Assembly (NCBI RefSeq): GCF_030269515.1
Contig: NZ_BSTM01000021.1
Location: forward strand, 1-64,000
DNA length: 64,000 nucleotides
Direction: 5' to 3'
Source: Actinomadura sp. NBRC 104412
Lineage (GTDB): Bacteria > Actinomycetota > Actinomycetes > Streptosporangiales > Streptosporangiaceae
In this document: one piece after another, positions 1-9,133 of the stretch
Layout: every line of letters starts with the position of its first letter
Position numbering within the stretch: the first letter of the stretch is position 1
Translations under genes and position numbers: made by a program
The notes under the pieces: model-generated
Databases searched by the model: none
The model's input: only the letters and a program-made list of their open reading frames with translations
Told to the model about the DNA's origin: nothing

Positions 1-59
1 CCTTGGCGGGCCAGCTCGACCGCGCGGCGCCGGAACTCGGGCGGGTGTGGTGACGGCAT
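1..59 (-). pseudogene. IS3-family transposase OrfA, N-terminal fragment cut by the window edge
   Basis: Only the first 19 codons lie in the window. They read MPSPHPPEFRRRAVELARQ, the typical opening of the helix-turn-helix OrfA protein of actinobacterial IS3-family elements. OrfA binds the element ends and, with OrfB, catalyses transposition. An in-frame ATG three codons upstream (position 68) is an alternative start. Whether the rest of the gene is intact cannot be seen. A palindrome at 96-107 (GGACAGGTGTCC) lies just upstream and could belong to the element end, but no matching partner is visible. Confidence 0.7.
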
Positions 60-160
60 GACGAACATCCTTCCTGATGATCGCCGGTGACCTCAGGACA
101 GGTGTCCGGTGAACGGGGGGAAGCTCATTCTCTCTCGAGCAGTGGTCACATCTCGGAACT

Positions 161-1006
161 GTGCTCTCCGCAGTTGTCGCCACCCTCCTGGTCGGCTTCG
201 CCGTCTACCAGCTCTGGGGTCTTCGCCGGCAGATTAAGATCAGCACGGACGCTCTGGAGATCGCCATGCGCGCCGCCGACACCGCGCAGGACGCCGTGCG
301 AGAGGCCGCACGATCTGCCGACGCCGCGCAGGACGCCGTGCGAGAAGCGGCACGCGTACGGATCGACGAACAGGCTCCGCGTGTCGTCGTGCTGCCTGAG
401 CCGGTCCAGTGGCCACCGCGTCTCAGCATCGACCGCACCTCCATGCCCAACCGCAACCAGCAACGACTATTCGACGCGATGTCCCTCCACGCCGCGGCCG
501 ACGCCAACCAGCGGGACTACAACTTCCCCGAAGACGGCGAACGTCTCCTCTGGCTCATCGCCCGTGCCTTGGTCATCAACGAGGGAAACAGCACTGCACG
601 AATCCGCTTCCATGGCGAAGGCAGATTTATCGAGGGCACGTCCGAGCTCCTACCGAACGAGACAATCACCATCCCTCCGGTCGTGGGGCAACGCGGCGAG
701 ACCTACCTTGATCGGGAACATCTCCTCCGCCCTGGCCACGCGGCACTCTGCGAATGGGGGACCGGACACCCTCTGGCCAAGTGGGCGCCCGTGCACACCA
801 CGGGCAAGACACCCGAGTGCAAGGTCAGTATCAGCGCCGAAGGCTCGACCGAACACGGCACCCTCGACCAGACAACCATCGAGATCGCCGCACGCCCCCT
901 GGAACCGATCCCTGGCCGCGACGGCCAGTGGCGTCTCAAAGCCAACCCTGACTGTGCGGTCGTCCTGGTCCATCCCACCCACCGGACCTACAGGAACGAG
1001 GCGTAG
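161..1006 (+). CDS. Hypothetical membrane-anchored protein with N-terminal coiled coil
   Basis: No family is recognised. The 281-residue product starts (GTG) directly with a hydrophobic segment at about residues 1-19, followed by basic residues and a short coiled coil built from a duplicated 14-residue unit (39-52 and 53-66). The remaining ~215 residues look like a cytoplasmic globular domain without known catalytic motifs. There is no convincing ribosome binding site, so the true start could lie elsewhere or the 5' end could have been lost next to the transposase remnant. Base composition is visibly less GC-rich than in the genes after the tRNA, suggesting acquired DNA. Confidence 0.55.
   Translation: MLSAVVATLLVGFAVYQLWGLRRQIKISTDALEIAMRAADTAQDAVREAARSADAAQDAVREAARVRIDEQAPRVVVLPEPVQWPPRLSIDRTSMPNRNQQRLFDAMSLHAAADANQRDYNFPEDGERLLWLIARALVINEGNSTARIRFHGEGRFIEGTSELLPNETITIPPVVGQRGETYLDREHLLRPGHAALCEWGTGHPLAKWAPVHTTGKTPECKVSISAEGSTEHGTLDQTTIEIAARPLEPIPGRDGQWRLKANPDCAVVLVHPTHRTYRNEA
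275..358 (+). repeat. 42-bp tandem duplication inside the hypothetical coiled-coil gene
   Basis: Two adjacent 42-bp units (275-316 and 317-358) encode nearly the same 14 residues with core AQDAVREAAR. Fourteen residues are two heptads, so the duplication lengthens the coiled coil without breaking register. Confidence 0.8.
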
Positions 1007-1153
1007 CGCGCTCGTCGCGAGTGCAACCAGGACCACGCCGAGTTGCCCGTCGGGCCAGGGCCTCCGAGAGGCTAAGCTCGACAGCGGTCGAGGCCATGAT
1101 CATCCCCGGATTGGCCCCGCGAGCTCGCAGCGAGCCGGCACGGGAACGAAGTG

Positions 1154-1199
1154 GGGCAAACCTGGCGGGGGGCATACCGGGCGAAACTTGGGTTTGCCC
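1154..1199 (-). terminator. Inverted repeat just downstream of tRNA-Lys
   Basis: GGGCAAACC (1154-1162) pairs with GGTTTGCCC (1191-1199) across a 28-nt loop. It begins 14 bp beyond the 3' end of the tRNA on the minus strand. It may terminate the tRNA transcript or be a remnant of an integration event at the tRNA 3' end. No U-tract is present. Confidence 0.4.
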
Positions 1200-1212
1200 A
1201 GGTCAGGGTGGG

Positions 1213-1285
1213 TGGGTCGCGTGGGACTCGAACCCACAACCTACGGATTAAAAGTCCGGAGCTCTGCCAATTGAGCTAGCGACCC
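1213..1285 (-). tRNA. tRNA-Lys (anticodon TTT)
   Basis: A 73-nt cloverleaf can be drawn. The acceptor stem is GGGTCGC/GCGACCC with discriminator A. The D arm is GCTC...GAGC. The anticodon loop is CTTTTAA, giving anticodon TTT. The T arm is GTGGG-TTCGAGT-CCCAC. The first anticodon-stem pair is a C-T mismatch. CCA is not encoded. Its 3' end faces the low-GC segment at 1-1006. Confidence 0.95.
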
Positions 1286-1291
1286 GCAGGG

Positions 1292-2605
<1,314 letters not shown>

Positions 2606-2629
2606 GGCTCCAGCGTGCATGATGGCGGG

Positions 2630-3058
2630 GTGACGATGAAGCCTGAGGACGGCGACAGGATCCTGCGGGAGAACTTCGCGCCGTGGGTCCAGGATCTCGG
2701 CCTGACGGTGGAGAGGGTGCGGGAGCGGGGCGCCGTGCTGCGGCTGCCGTGGTCGGACCGGCTGGCGCGGGAGGGCGGCGGCATGTCCGGGCAGGCGTTG
2801 ATGGCGGCGGCGGACACGGCCATGGTGGTCGCGGTGTCGGCGGCGCGCGGCGGGTTCGTCCCGATGACCACCGTCCAGCAGAACACCATGTTCCTGCGGC
2901 CGGTCGTGGGGAAGGACGTGCTGGTCTCGGTGGAACTCACCAAGCTGGGACGGACGATGGCCTTCGCCGACATCGTGATGACGGTCGAGGGGGGTCACGA
3001 GCCGTACGCCCACGCCACCACCGTGTACGCGCTGCTGGCCGAGAAGCCCGGGTCTTGA
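2630..3058 (+). CDS. PaaI-like hotdog-fold acyl-CoA thioesterase
   Basis: A 142-residue single hotdog domain. The central stretch GGGMSGQALMAAADTAMVVAV matches the conserved helix of PaaI/YbgC-type thioesterases, in which a Gly-rich turn and an acidic residue organise the thioester carbonyl and water. Such enzymes hydrolyse acyl- or aryl-CoA. The start is GTG at 2630; a CATGAT hexamer lies 6 nt upstream and there is no Shine-Dalgarno sequence, so the mRNA may be leaderless. ATG 2636 is an alternative start. Divergent from the P450, with which it probably shares a promoter region and perhaps a lipid-degradation role. Confidence 0.8.
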   Translation: MTMKPEDGDRILRENFAPWVQDLGLTVERVRERGAVLRLPWSDRLAREGGGMSGQALMAAADTAMVVAVSAARGGFVPMTTVQQNTMFLRPVVGKDVLVSVELTKLGRTMAFADIVMTVEGGHEPYAHATTVYALLAEKPGS

Positions 3059-3083
3059 CAACGGGTCCCTTGTCGTTTGTGAT
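3055..3083 (+). promoter_or_regulatory. Candidate sigma-70-type promoter of the GH1 gene
   Basis: A perfect TTGACA (3055-3060) is followed after 17 bp by TGTGAT (3078-3083). The -35 element overlaps the stop codon of the thioesterase gene. The GH1 start codon is 34 bp further on. Confidence 0.45.
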
Positions 3084-3117
3084 CCGATCAAGCCGCCCCG
3101 CTTCCTGAGGAGATCGC

Positions 3118-4452
3118 GTGTCCGGTGGGTCCGCTTTCGGCAGGATCCGTTTGGTCATCGTGGGCGCCGTCACCGTGGCGGTGGCCGTGATGACTCCGGC
3201 CCATTCCGCGGAGGGCGCGGGAATCGCGAGATTCCCTTCCGGATTCCTCTTCGGGGTGTCCACGTCCGGTTTCCAGGCGGAGGGGTCGTTTCCCGACAGC
3301 AACTGGACGCGGTACGCGAGGGGCAAGACCCCGTACGGCGACTCGGTCGACTTCCGGCACCGCTATCCCGGCGATATCGAGCTGGCCCGTGGTCTTGGCG
3401 TGAACGTTTTCCGTACGTCCCTCGAATGGGCGCGGATCGAGCCGCGGCGCGGTGTCAGGGACGAGACGGAACTCGCCTACTACGACGATCTGGTGCGCCG
3501 GATCCGCGCCGCCGGAATGCGGCCGATGCTGACCCTCGACCATTGGGTGCATCCGGGCTGGGTGGCCGACCAGGGGGCGTGGGCGAACCCGCGTACCGTG
3601 TCCGACTGGCTGCGGCACGCCCGGTTCATGGTGGAGCGCTACCGCGGCCAGGGCGTCATCTGGATCACGTTCAACGAGGCCAGCCAGTACCTGCTGCACG
3701 AGACGCTGGAGCGCCCGATGGGGCCGCTTCAGGTCATCGCGATGCGCCAGGCGCTGATCAGGGCCCATCGCGCCGCGTACGACATGATCCACGAGGTCGA
3801 TCCGGGCGCGCCGGTGTCGAGCAACGTCGCCTACGGCTCGATCGTCAACGGCGCGTTCGACGCCGCGCTGTTCAACGAGGTCACCGACAAGCTCGATTTC
3901 ATCGGGATCGACTATTACTACGGCGCGAGCCTGGAGAACCTCACCGCCGTTCACGCCGCGACGGGCGAGTACTGGAGGATCGACCCGGAGCCGGAAGGGC
4001 TGTACTACGTCCTGAAGAACTACCAGCGGCGGCTGCCGCACCTTCCCGTCTACATCGTCGAGAACGGCATGCCGACCGATGACGGGAAACCACGTCCGGA
4101 CGGGTACACGCGGGCCGACCATCTCCGCGACCACCTGTACTGGGTGCAGCGGGCCATCGGCGAGGGCGTGCAGGTGATGGGCTACAACTACTGGAGCCTC
4201 ACCGACAATTACGAATGGGGGAGTTACCGTCCCCGTTTCGGCCTTTACACGGTGGACGTGCAGGCCGACCCGTCCTTGCGGCGCAGGCCGACCGACGCCG
4301 TGCCCGCCTATCGGTCGGTGATCGCCAACGCCGGGGTCCCGTCCGGATACGTGCCGGTGCGCAGGCCGGCGTGGTGCTCGGTCGAGGACCTGATCGCCAC
4401 CTGCCTCGGCAGGACGCCGGCTCCGCCCGCCCCGTACCGGGCGCTCTACTGA
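3118..4452 (+). CDS. Secreted glycoside hydrolase family 1 (beta-glycosidase)
   Basis: A 444-residue protein with a signal peptide (about residues 1-31) and a GH1 TIM barrel. The retaining nucleophile is E315 in YIVENGMP. The acid/base is E187 in TFNEASQY; most family members have NEP here, so the Pro-to-Ala change is unusual. The aglycone-side motif NYWSLTDNYEWG is present and typical. Family 1 enzymes release terminal beta-linked glucose or related sugars, here probably outside the cell. Start is GTG 3118 after GAGGAG. The gene appears monocistronic with its own promoter. Confidence 0.88.
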   Translation: MSGGSAFGRIRLVIVGAVTVAVAVMTPAHSAEGAGIARFPSGFLFGVSTSGFQAEGSFPDSNWTRYARGKTPYGDSVDFRHRYPGDIELARGLGVNVFRTSLEWARIEPRRGVRDETELAYYDDLVRRIRAAGMRPMLTLDHWVHPGWVADQGAWANPRTVSDWLRHARFMVERYRGQGVIWITFNEASQYLLHETLERPMGPLQVIAMRQALIRAHRAAYDMIHEVDPGAPVSSNVAYGSIVNGAFDAALFNEVTDKLDFIGIDYYYGASLENLTAVHAATGEYWRIDPEPEGLYYVLKNYQRRLPHLPVYIVENGMPTDDGKPRPDGYTRADHLRDHLYWVQRAIGEGVQVMGYNYWSLTDNYEWGSYRPRFGLYTVDVQADPSLRRRPTDAVPAYRSVIANAGVPSGYVPVRRPAWCSVEDLIATCLGRTPAPPAPYRALY

Positions 4453-4545
4453 GCGTCGTGGCGGGGGCGAATCACGGGCGGGCGAACCGAATGACCCCCG
4501 CCTCACCGGGTACCGCCACGGCGAAGCGATGAGGCAGGGGAGGTC

Positions 4546-5157
4546 GTGGGCGACGAGCACATCCGAACCGGCGCCGGGGCGGTCACGGCATCCGGGCCGG
4601 GCACGGTCGAAGAGGGCCTGCTGCACAGCCTGAGACGGGCCGCCGCCGCCATGGAGGAGGCCGGGATCGAGTTCGCGCTGGCGGGCGGGTTCGCCGCGCA
4701 TATGCGCGGCGCCGCCGTGTCGACGCACGATGTGGACTTCGCGCTGCGCCCCCGCGACGCCGAGCCGGCGCTGGAGGCGCTGGAGGCCGTGGGCATGCGA
4801 CGCCGCCGGATCCCCGAGAACTGGCTGGTCAAGGCCATCGACGGCGACCACACCATCGACCTGATCCACACCCCGTCCGGCCGTCCCGTGGACGACGCGC
4901 TGCTGGGCCGGGCGGAGCGGATGTCGGTCGCGGCCGTGCTGATGCCGGTGCTGCCCGCCACCGACCTGGTGGTCATGCGGCTGCTGGCGTTCACCGAGAC
5001 CGCCTGCGACTTCAGCGAGTACCTGCACGTCTGCCGGGCGCTGCGGGAGCAGGTCGACTGGCCGCAGGTCGGCAAGGAGACGGCCGACTCCCCGTACGCC
5101 TACGCCTTCCTCACGCTGCTGGCCAGGCTCGGTGTCATCGAGGGGGGATTCCTGTGA
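4546..5157 (+). CDS. Nucleotidyltransferase-fold protein (MNT/AbiEii-like)
   Basis: A 203-residue protein with the pol-beta-superfamily signature FALAGGFAAHMRG...THDVDFAL, that is a Gly-Gly loop followed by the paired metal-binding aspartates DVD at about residues 64-66. The C-terminal half is helical and may bind substrate. Relatives include minimal nucleotidyltransferases and antitoxin or toxin enzymes such as AbiEii, but no cognate antitoxin or HEPN partner is adjacent. Start is GTG 4546 with a strong AGGGGAGG site. It is the first gene of a three-gene operon and overlaps the next gene by 4 bp (GTGA). The specific function is unknown. Confidence 0.7.
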   Translation: MGDEHIRTGAGAVTASGPGTVEEGLLHSLRRAAAAMEEAGIEFALAGGFAAHMRGAAVSTHDVDFALRPRDAEPALEALEAVGMRRRRIPENWLVKAIDGDHTIDLIHTPSGRPVDDALLGRAERMSVAAVLMPVLPATDLVVMRLLAFTETACDFSEYLHVCRALREQVDWPQVGKETADSPYAYAFLTLLARLGVIEGGFL

Positions 5158-5411
5158 GCGACGCTTTCCAGGACCGGTCCGACTACGTGTCCGCGCACAT
5201 CCAGGAGAGGCTTGCCTCCAGGACGCACGAGCTGGGCATCCAGGTCGATGTCAGGGGTGAGGTGATCTACCTGCGCGGTGAGGTGGTCAACGAGGAGCGG
5301 CGGCGCCAGGTCGAGGAGGCCGCGCGGGTCTGCGCGGAGGGACGTACCGTGCGCAACGAGGTGACGGTGACCGCGATGCGGGAGCCGGACGGTGAGGAGA
5401 CGCTGTCATGA
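5154..5411 (+). CDS. Small BON-domain protein
   Basis: An 85-residue protein consisting of one BON domain. The core IQVDVRGEVIYLRGEVVNEERRRQVEEAAR...VRNEVTV has the expected beta-alpha-beta-beta pattern with the conserved glycine in the central strand. BON domains usually bind membranes, phospholipids or ligands and often occur in osmoprotective proteins, but this one has no signal peptide and is probably cytoplasmic. It overlaps both neighbours by 4 bp, so its translation is coupled to the nucleotidyltransferase and the phosphoesterase. Confidence 0.8.
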   Translation: MSDAFQDRSDYVSAHIQERLASRTHELGIQVDVRGEVIYLRGEVVNEERRRQVEEAARVCAEGRTVRNEVTVTAMREPDGEETLS

Positions 5412-6166
5412 TCCGGCTGGCCGCGGTCGGCGACCTGCACCTGGGGCCCGATGCGGCCGGGACGTACCGGGCGCGGCTCGGCCGGCTGGCGGGCAACGCC
5501 GAGGCGTTGCTGGTGGCCGGCGACCTGACCAGGCACGGCACGGTCGAGGAGGGCCGGGTCGTCGCCGACGAGCTGCGCGACCTCGGCCTTCCGGTGATCG
5601 CTGTGCTGGGCAACCACGACTACCATTCCGACGCCCAGGACGAGATCACCGCCATGCTGCGGGACGCGGGGATCACCGTCGTGGAGGGTGAGGGCGTCGT
5701 GGTGGACTGCCACGGGTTCCGGCTCGGGGTGGCGGGCGGCAAGGGCTTCGGCGGCGGTTTCGCCGGCAAGTGCTGCAGCGACTTCGGCGAACGCGAGATG
5801 AAGGCGTTCATCGCGCACACCAAGGAGTTCTCCGAACGGCTCGGCACCGCGCTGCTGGGCCTGGACGCCGACGTCCGGGTCGCGCTGACTCACTACTCGC
5901 CGGTCGAGGACACCCTGGCCGGCGAGCCCCTGGAGATCTACCCGTTCCTGGGCAGCTACCTGATGGCCGAGGCGATCGACTGCGCGGACGTCACGCTGGC
6001 GGTGCACGGGCACGCGCACAAGGGGACCGAGAAGGGCGAGACGCCGGGCGGGGTGCGGGTCCGCAACGTCGCCATGCCGGTGCTCCAACAGGCGTACACA
6101 GTCTACGCCCTCGACGGGCTCACCGAATCCGCGGGAGAAGGGGCGTGCACCGTCGGCGCGAGCTGA
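5408..6166 (+). CDS. Calcineurin-like metallophosphoesterase
   Basis: A 252-residue binuclear metallophosphoesterase. All signature blocks are present in order: GDLHL (residue 8 on), GDLTRHG, GNHDYH, an H in LTHYS, and HGHAH near the C-terminus. A cysteine pair (KCCSDFG) lies in the middle loop. There is no signal peptide, so it acts in the cytoplasm on an unknown phosphodiester or phosphomonoester. It overlaps the BON gene by 4 bp (ATGA). Its physical coupling to a nucleotidyltransferase suggests opposed nucleotide addition and removal, which is an inference. Confidence 0.85.
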   Translation: MIRLAAVGDLHLGPDAAGTYRARLGRLAGNAEALLVAGDLTRHGTVEEGRVVADELRDLGLPVIAVLGNHDYHSDAQDEITAMLRDAGITVVEGEGVVVDCHGFRLGVAGGKGFGGGFAGKCCSDFGEREMKAFIAHTKEFSERLGTALLGLDADVRVALTHYSPVEDTLAGEPLEIYPFLGSYLMAEAIDCADVTLAVHGHAHKGTEKGETPGGVRVRNVAMPVLQQAYTVYALDGLTESAGEGACTVGAS

Positions 6167-6286
6167 ACCCGCGGGCCTTCCCGGACGTTAACGGCACAGG
6201 GTCCACATGACCCACATCCAGCCCGGAAACCACCCGCAATGTGAACGGCCGGCGGATCGCGCAGGAGGGGGCGGTCCGGTGGTCGT

Positions 6287-7315
6287 TCACCCGTCCGGGC
6301 GGAGCAGGTCGAGCACGGCCTGCTCCGCCGGGCCCTGTGTCGCGAGTTCCCCCGCCTCGGCGTCCACCCCGAGCTCGGTCAGCGCGGGCGCGATCGTCTC
6401 GCCCCGCTCGTACAGCTCGATGACGCGGGGGTCGATGTACGAGGCGCGCGCCACGGCGGGGGTGTTGCCCAGGTAGCCCGCCACCTCCCGGACCACCCGG
6501 GTCACCGCCCGCGCCCTGCGCCGCTCGCCGTCCCCGGCCCGCGGCACCGACACCGCCAGGCCCACCGCCGCAAGGACGGTGGCGTGCCAGGTACGGAAGT
6601 CCTTGGCGGTGAAGTCACCGCCGGTCACCTCGCGGATGTAGTCGTTGATGTCGGAGGTCAGCACGTCGTGCCAGGCGCCGTCCCGGTTGCGGTACGCGAG
6701 CAGTTCGGGGCCGGGGTCGCGGCGGCGTTTGAGCCCGTTGACCACCCGGCGGACCTCCTCCTCGGCCACCGCCTGCTGCCGTTCCCTGGCGCCCTTGGCC
6801 GGATACTCGAAGATCACCACGTCGCGGCGGCAGCGGACGTGCTCGCGCAGCACGGTGGCCACCCCGAACGTGCCGTTCTCGGCGGCGTACTCCTCGCCCC
6901 CGACCCGGAAGAAGCCGAGGTCGATCAGCCGGACCGCGGCGGCCAGGACCCGTTCCCTGGTGAAGCCGCGTCCGGCCATGTGGCCGGCGAGGACGGCCCG
7001 GACCGCGGGCAGCCGGGCGGCCAGGTCCAGTACCCGGTCGTGCTTCTCGCGGTCGCGCCGCGCCCGCCACTCGGCGTGGTAGATGTACTGGCGCCGTCCC
7101 GCGTCGTCGATGCCGACGGCCTGGATGTGGCCGTCGCCGTCCGGGCAGATCCACACGTCCCTCCACGCGGGCGGGATGACCAGCTCCTTGATCCGCCGTA
7201 CCTGCTCGGGGTCGGCCGGGGTGCAGCCGTCCAGGCCGAGGTAGCGGAAGCCGCGGCCGTGCCGCCGCCGGGTCAGGCCGGGCTCGGAGGGGTCACTGCG
7301 CCGCACGTCCCCCAC
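6287..7315 (-). CDS. DNA topoisomerase IB (poxvirus type)
   Basis: A 342-residue eukaryal/viral-type topoisomerase that nicks and reseals one strand of duplex DNA through a 3'-phosphotyrosyl bond. The N-terminal domain has the familiar RGFRYLGLDG and LVIPPAWRDVWICPDGDGHIQAVGID. The catalytic domain contains KDFRTWHATVLAA and ends with NTPAVARASYIDPRVIELY, placing the likely nucleophile at about Y293. It lies 28 bp downstream of an SDR gene on the same strand, so the two are probably cotranscribed. It is convergent with the phosphoesterase; an imperfect inverted repeat around 6240-6292 may stop both transcripts. Confidence 0.92.
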   Translation of the reverse strand: MGDVRRSDPSEPGLTRRRHGRGFRYLGLDGCTPADPEQVRRIKELVIPPAWRDVWICPDGDGHIQAVGIDDAGRRQYIYHAEWRARRDREKHDRVLDLAARLPAVRAVLAGHMAGRGFTRERVLAAAVRLIDLGFFRVGGEEYAAENGTFGVATVLREHVRCRRDVVIFEYPAKGARERQQAVAEEEVRRVVNGLKRRRDPGPELLAYRNRDGAWHDVLTSDINDYIREVTGGDFTAKDFRTWHATVLAAVGLAVSVPRAGDGERRRARAVTRVVREVAGYLGNTPAVARASYIDPRVIELYERGETIAPALTELGVDAEAGELATQGPAEQAVLDLLRPDG

Positions 7316-7343
7316 CTCCCGTGCTGCTTCGGGCCACCTTCGG

Positions 7344-8192
7344 TCAGCCGGGGTGGATCTCCCCTCCCGCGGGCACCAAGGTCTGGCCGGTGTAGTACGA
7401 CGACAGCCTGTTGGCGGCGAAGAACACGTAGGACGGCGCCACCTCGTCGGGGTCGGCCGCCCGTCCCATGGGCGACTGGCCGCCGAACCCCTCGACCCTC
7501 TGCTCGTCGAAGGTGGCGGGGATCAGCGGCGTCCACACCGGGCCGGGCGCCACGCAGTTCACCCGGATCCCCTGGCCGAGCAGGTTCTGCGCCAGCGACT
7601 GCGCGAACGTCATCGCGGCGGCCTTGCTGGCCGAGTAGTCGATCAGGCTCTTGTTGCCGCGCAGCCCGTTGATGGAGCCGGTGAACACGATCGAGGACCC
7701 GTCGCCGAGGTGGTCCAGCGCCTCCTGGACGATCCAGAACAGCGACAGCGTGTTCACGTCGAAGGTGCGGCGCAACTGCGCGTCGTCGATGTCCCGGACG
7801 TCCTTGACCGGCGTCTGCGTGCCGTGGTGCAGCACCAGCACGTCCAGGCCGCCCAGGTCGCGGGCCGCGTGGACGACGGCCTCCCGGGCGTGCCGTTCCT
7901 CGGCCAGGTCGCCGCCGATGGTGAAGCAGCGGCGGCCCTCCCGTTCGACCAGCGCCGCGGTGTGCCGGGCGTCGTCGTCCTCGCTGAGGTAGGTGATCGC
8001 GACGTCCGCGCCCTCCTTGGCGAACGCGACCGCCACCGCCCGGCCGATCCCCGAGTCACCGCCGGTGATCAGCGCGCGTCGTCCGCCGAGCAGGCCGCGT
8101 CCCTCGTAGTCGCGCATCTCGTCCCGCGGCTCGGGGGTCATGTCGGCGGTGCGGCCCGGGTAAGGCTGCTCCTGTGCGGGTGGCTCGCTCAT
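7344..8192 (-). CDS. SDR-family oxidoreductase (YghA/glucose dehydrogenase-like)
   Basis: A 282-residue Rossmann-fold NAD(P)-dependent reductase with an N-terminal extension (PPAQEQPYPGRTADM) typical of the YghA-like stress-associated SDR group. Visible motifs: cofactor loop TGGDSGIGRAVA, catalytic serine in TGSING, and YSASKAAA with Tyr and Lys. The usual NNAG motif is replaced by LHHGTQ, which is unusual because the asparagine helps proton relay. Start is ATG 8192 with a clear AGGAGG. The substrate is unknown. Downstream lies topoisomerase IB; together they look like a small stress-related operon. Confidence 0.85.
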   Translation of the reverse strand: MSEPPAQEQPYPGRTADMTPEPRDEMRDYEGRGLLGGRRALITGGDSGIGRAVAVAFAKEGADVAITYLSEDDDARHTAALVEREGRRCFTIGGDLAEERHAREAVVHAARDLGGLDVLVLHHGTQTPVKDVRDIDDAQLRRTFDVNTLSLFWIVQEALDHLGDGSSIVFTGSINGLRGNKSLIDYSASKAAAMTFAQSLAQNLLGQGIRVNCVAPGPVWTPLIPATFDEQRVEGFGGQSPMGRAADPDEVAPSYVFFAANRLSSYYTGQTLVPAGGEIHPG

Positions 8193-8350
8193 CGTCGCCT
8201 CCTGTCCGCGTCCGGACGCGCGCCGGACGCGTGGTGCGGGACGTGTTCGGGACGCGCATGCCCGGGAGGCGAGGGGGCAAACACCACCCGTATCGTGACC
8301 CCTGGGTAACATCTCCCGAACCATATTCGGTCTCACGTAAGGTGCTGCTT

Positions 8351-9124
8351 ATGGACCTGAACGGAGTGTCCGCCGTCATCTCCGGTGGAGCGAGCGGCCT
8401 AGGCGCCGCCACCGCACGCGAACTGGCCGCCGACGGCGTCAAGGTCGTGGTCGCGGACCTGAACGAGGACAAGGGCAAGGCGCTGGCCGACGAGATCGGC
8501 GGCGTGTTCGTCAAAACCGACGTCGGCGACGAGGCCCAGGTGGAGGCCGCCGTGCGCGCCGCCGTCGACACCGGCGCCCCGCTGCGCGTCATCGTCAACA
8601 GCGCCGGTGTCGGCTGGGCGGCCCGCACCGTGGCCAGGGACGGCACGCCGCACCCCCTGGGCGACTTCGAGCGCGTCATCCGGATCAACCTGATCGGCAC
8701 CTTCAACCTGATGCGGATCGGCGCCGCCGCCATCGCCAAGACCGAGCCCGCCGACGAGGACGGGCAGCGCGGCGTGGTGATCAACACCGCGTCGGTCGCG
8801 GCGCTGGAGGGCCAGACCGGCCAGATCGCCTACTCCGCCTCCAAGGGCGGCATCGTCGGCATGACCCTGCCCGCCGCCCGCGACCTGTCCGCGATCGGCG
8901 TCCGGGTCAACACCATCTGCCCCGGCATCATCGACACCCCCATCTACGGCGAGGGCGAGGCCGCCGAGGCGTTCAAGGCCAAGCTGTACGCGCCGGTGCC
9001 CTTCCCCAAGCGGATGGGCAAGGCGTCGGAGTTCGCGCACCTGGTGAAGTCCCTCATCGAGAACGACTACATGAACGGCGAGACCATCCGATTCGACGGC
9101 GGCATCCGCTTCCAGCCGAAGTGA
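8351..9124 (+). CDS. SDR oxidoreductase, 3-hydroxyacyl-CoA dehydrogenase type-2-like
   Basis: A 257-residue SDR with cofactor loop SGGASGLGAAT, NSAG motif, catalytic serine in NTASVAA and YSASKGG. The sequence AALEGQTGQIAYSASKGGIVGMTLPAARDL and the C-terminal FPKRMGKASEFAHLV are characteristic of the HSD17B10/type-2 3-hydroxyacyl-CoA dehydrogenase group, which oxidises 3-hydroxyacyl-CoA with NAD. Start is ATG 8351 with AAGG eight bases upstream. It is followed after 9 bp by an enoyl-CoA hydratase-like gene, so the pair would carry out consecutive steps of fatty-acyl or branched-acyl-CoA beta-oxidation. Confidence 0.88.
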   Translation: MDLNGVSAVISGGASGLGAATARELAADGVKVVVADLNEDKGKALADEIGGVFVKTDVGDEAQVEAAVRAAVDTGAPLRVIVNSAGVGWAARTVARDGTPHPLGDFERVIRINLIGTFNLMRIGAAAIAKTEPADEDGQRGVVINTASVAALEGQTGQIAYSASKGGIVGMTLPAARDLSAIGVRVNTICPGIIDTPIYGEGEAAEAFKAKLYAPVPFPKRMGKASEFAHLVKSLIENDYMNGETIRFDGGIRFQPK

Positions 9125-9133
9125 GGCACCGAG

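Noticed and set aside
3088..5028. Minus-strand open frame of 646 codons
   Set aside because: Antisense to GH1 and the nucleotidyltransferase, both with clear active-site motifs.
4546..5157. Toxin-antitoxin system
   Set aside because: The nucleotidyltransferase fold is used in toxins, but the partners here are BON and phosphoesterase proteins, not a known antitoxin.
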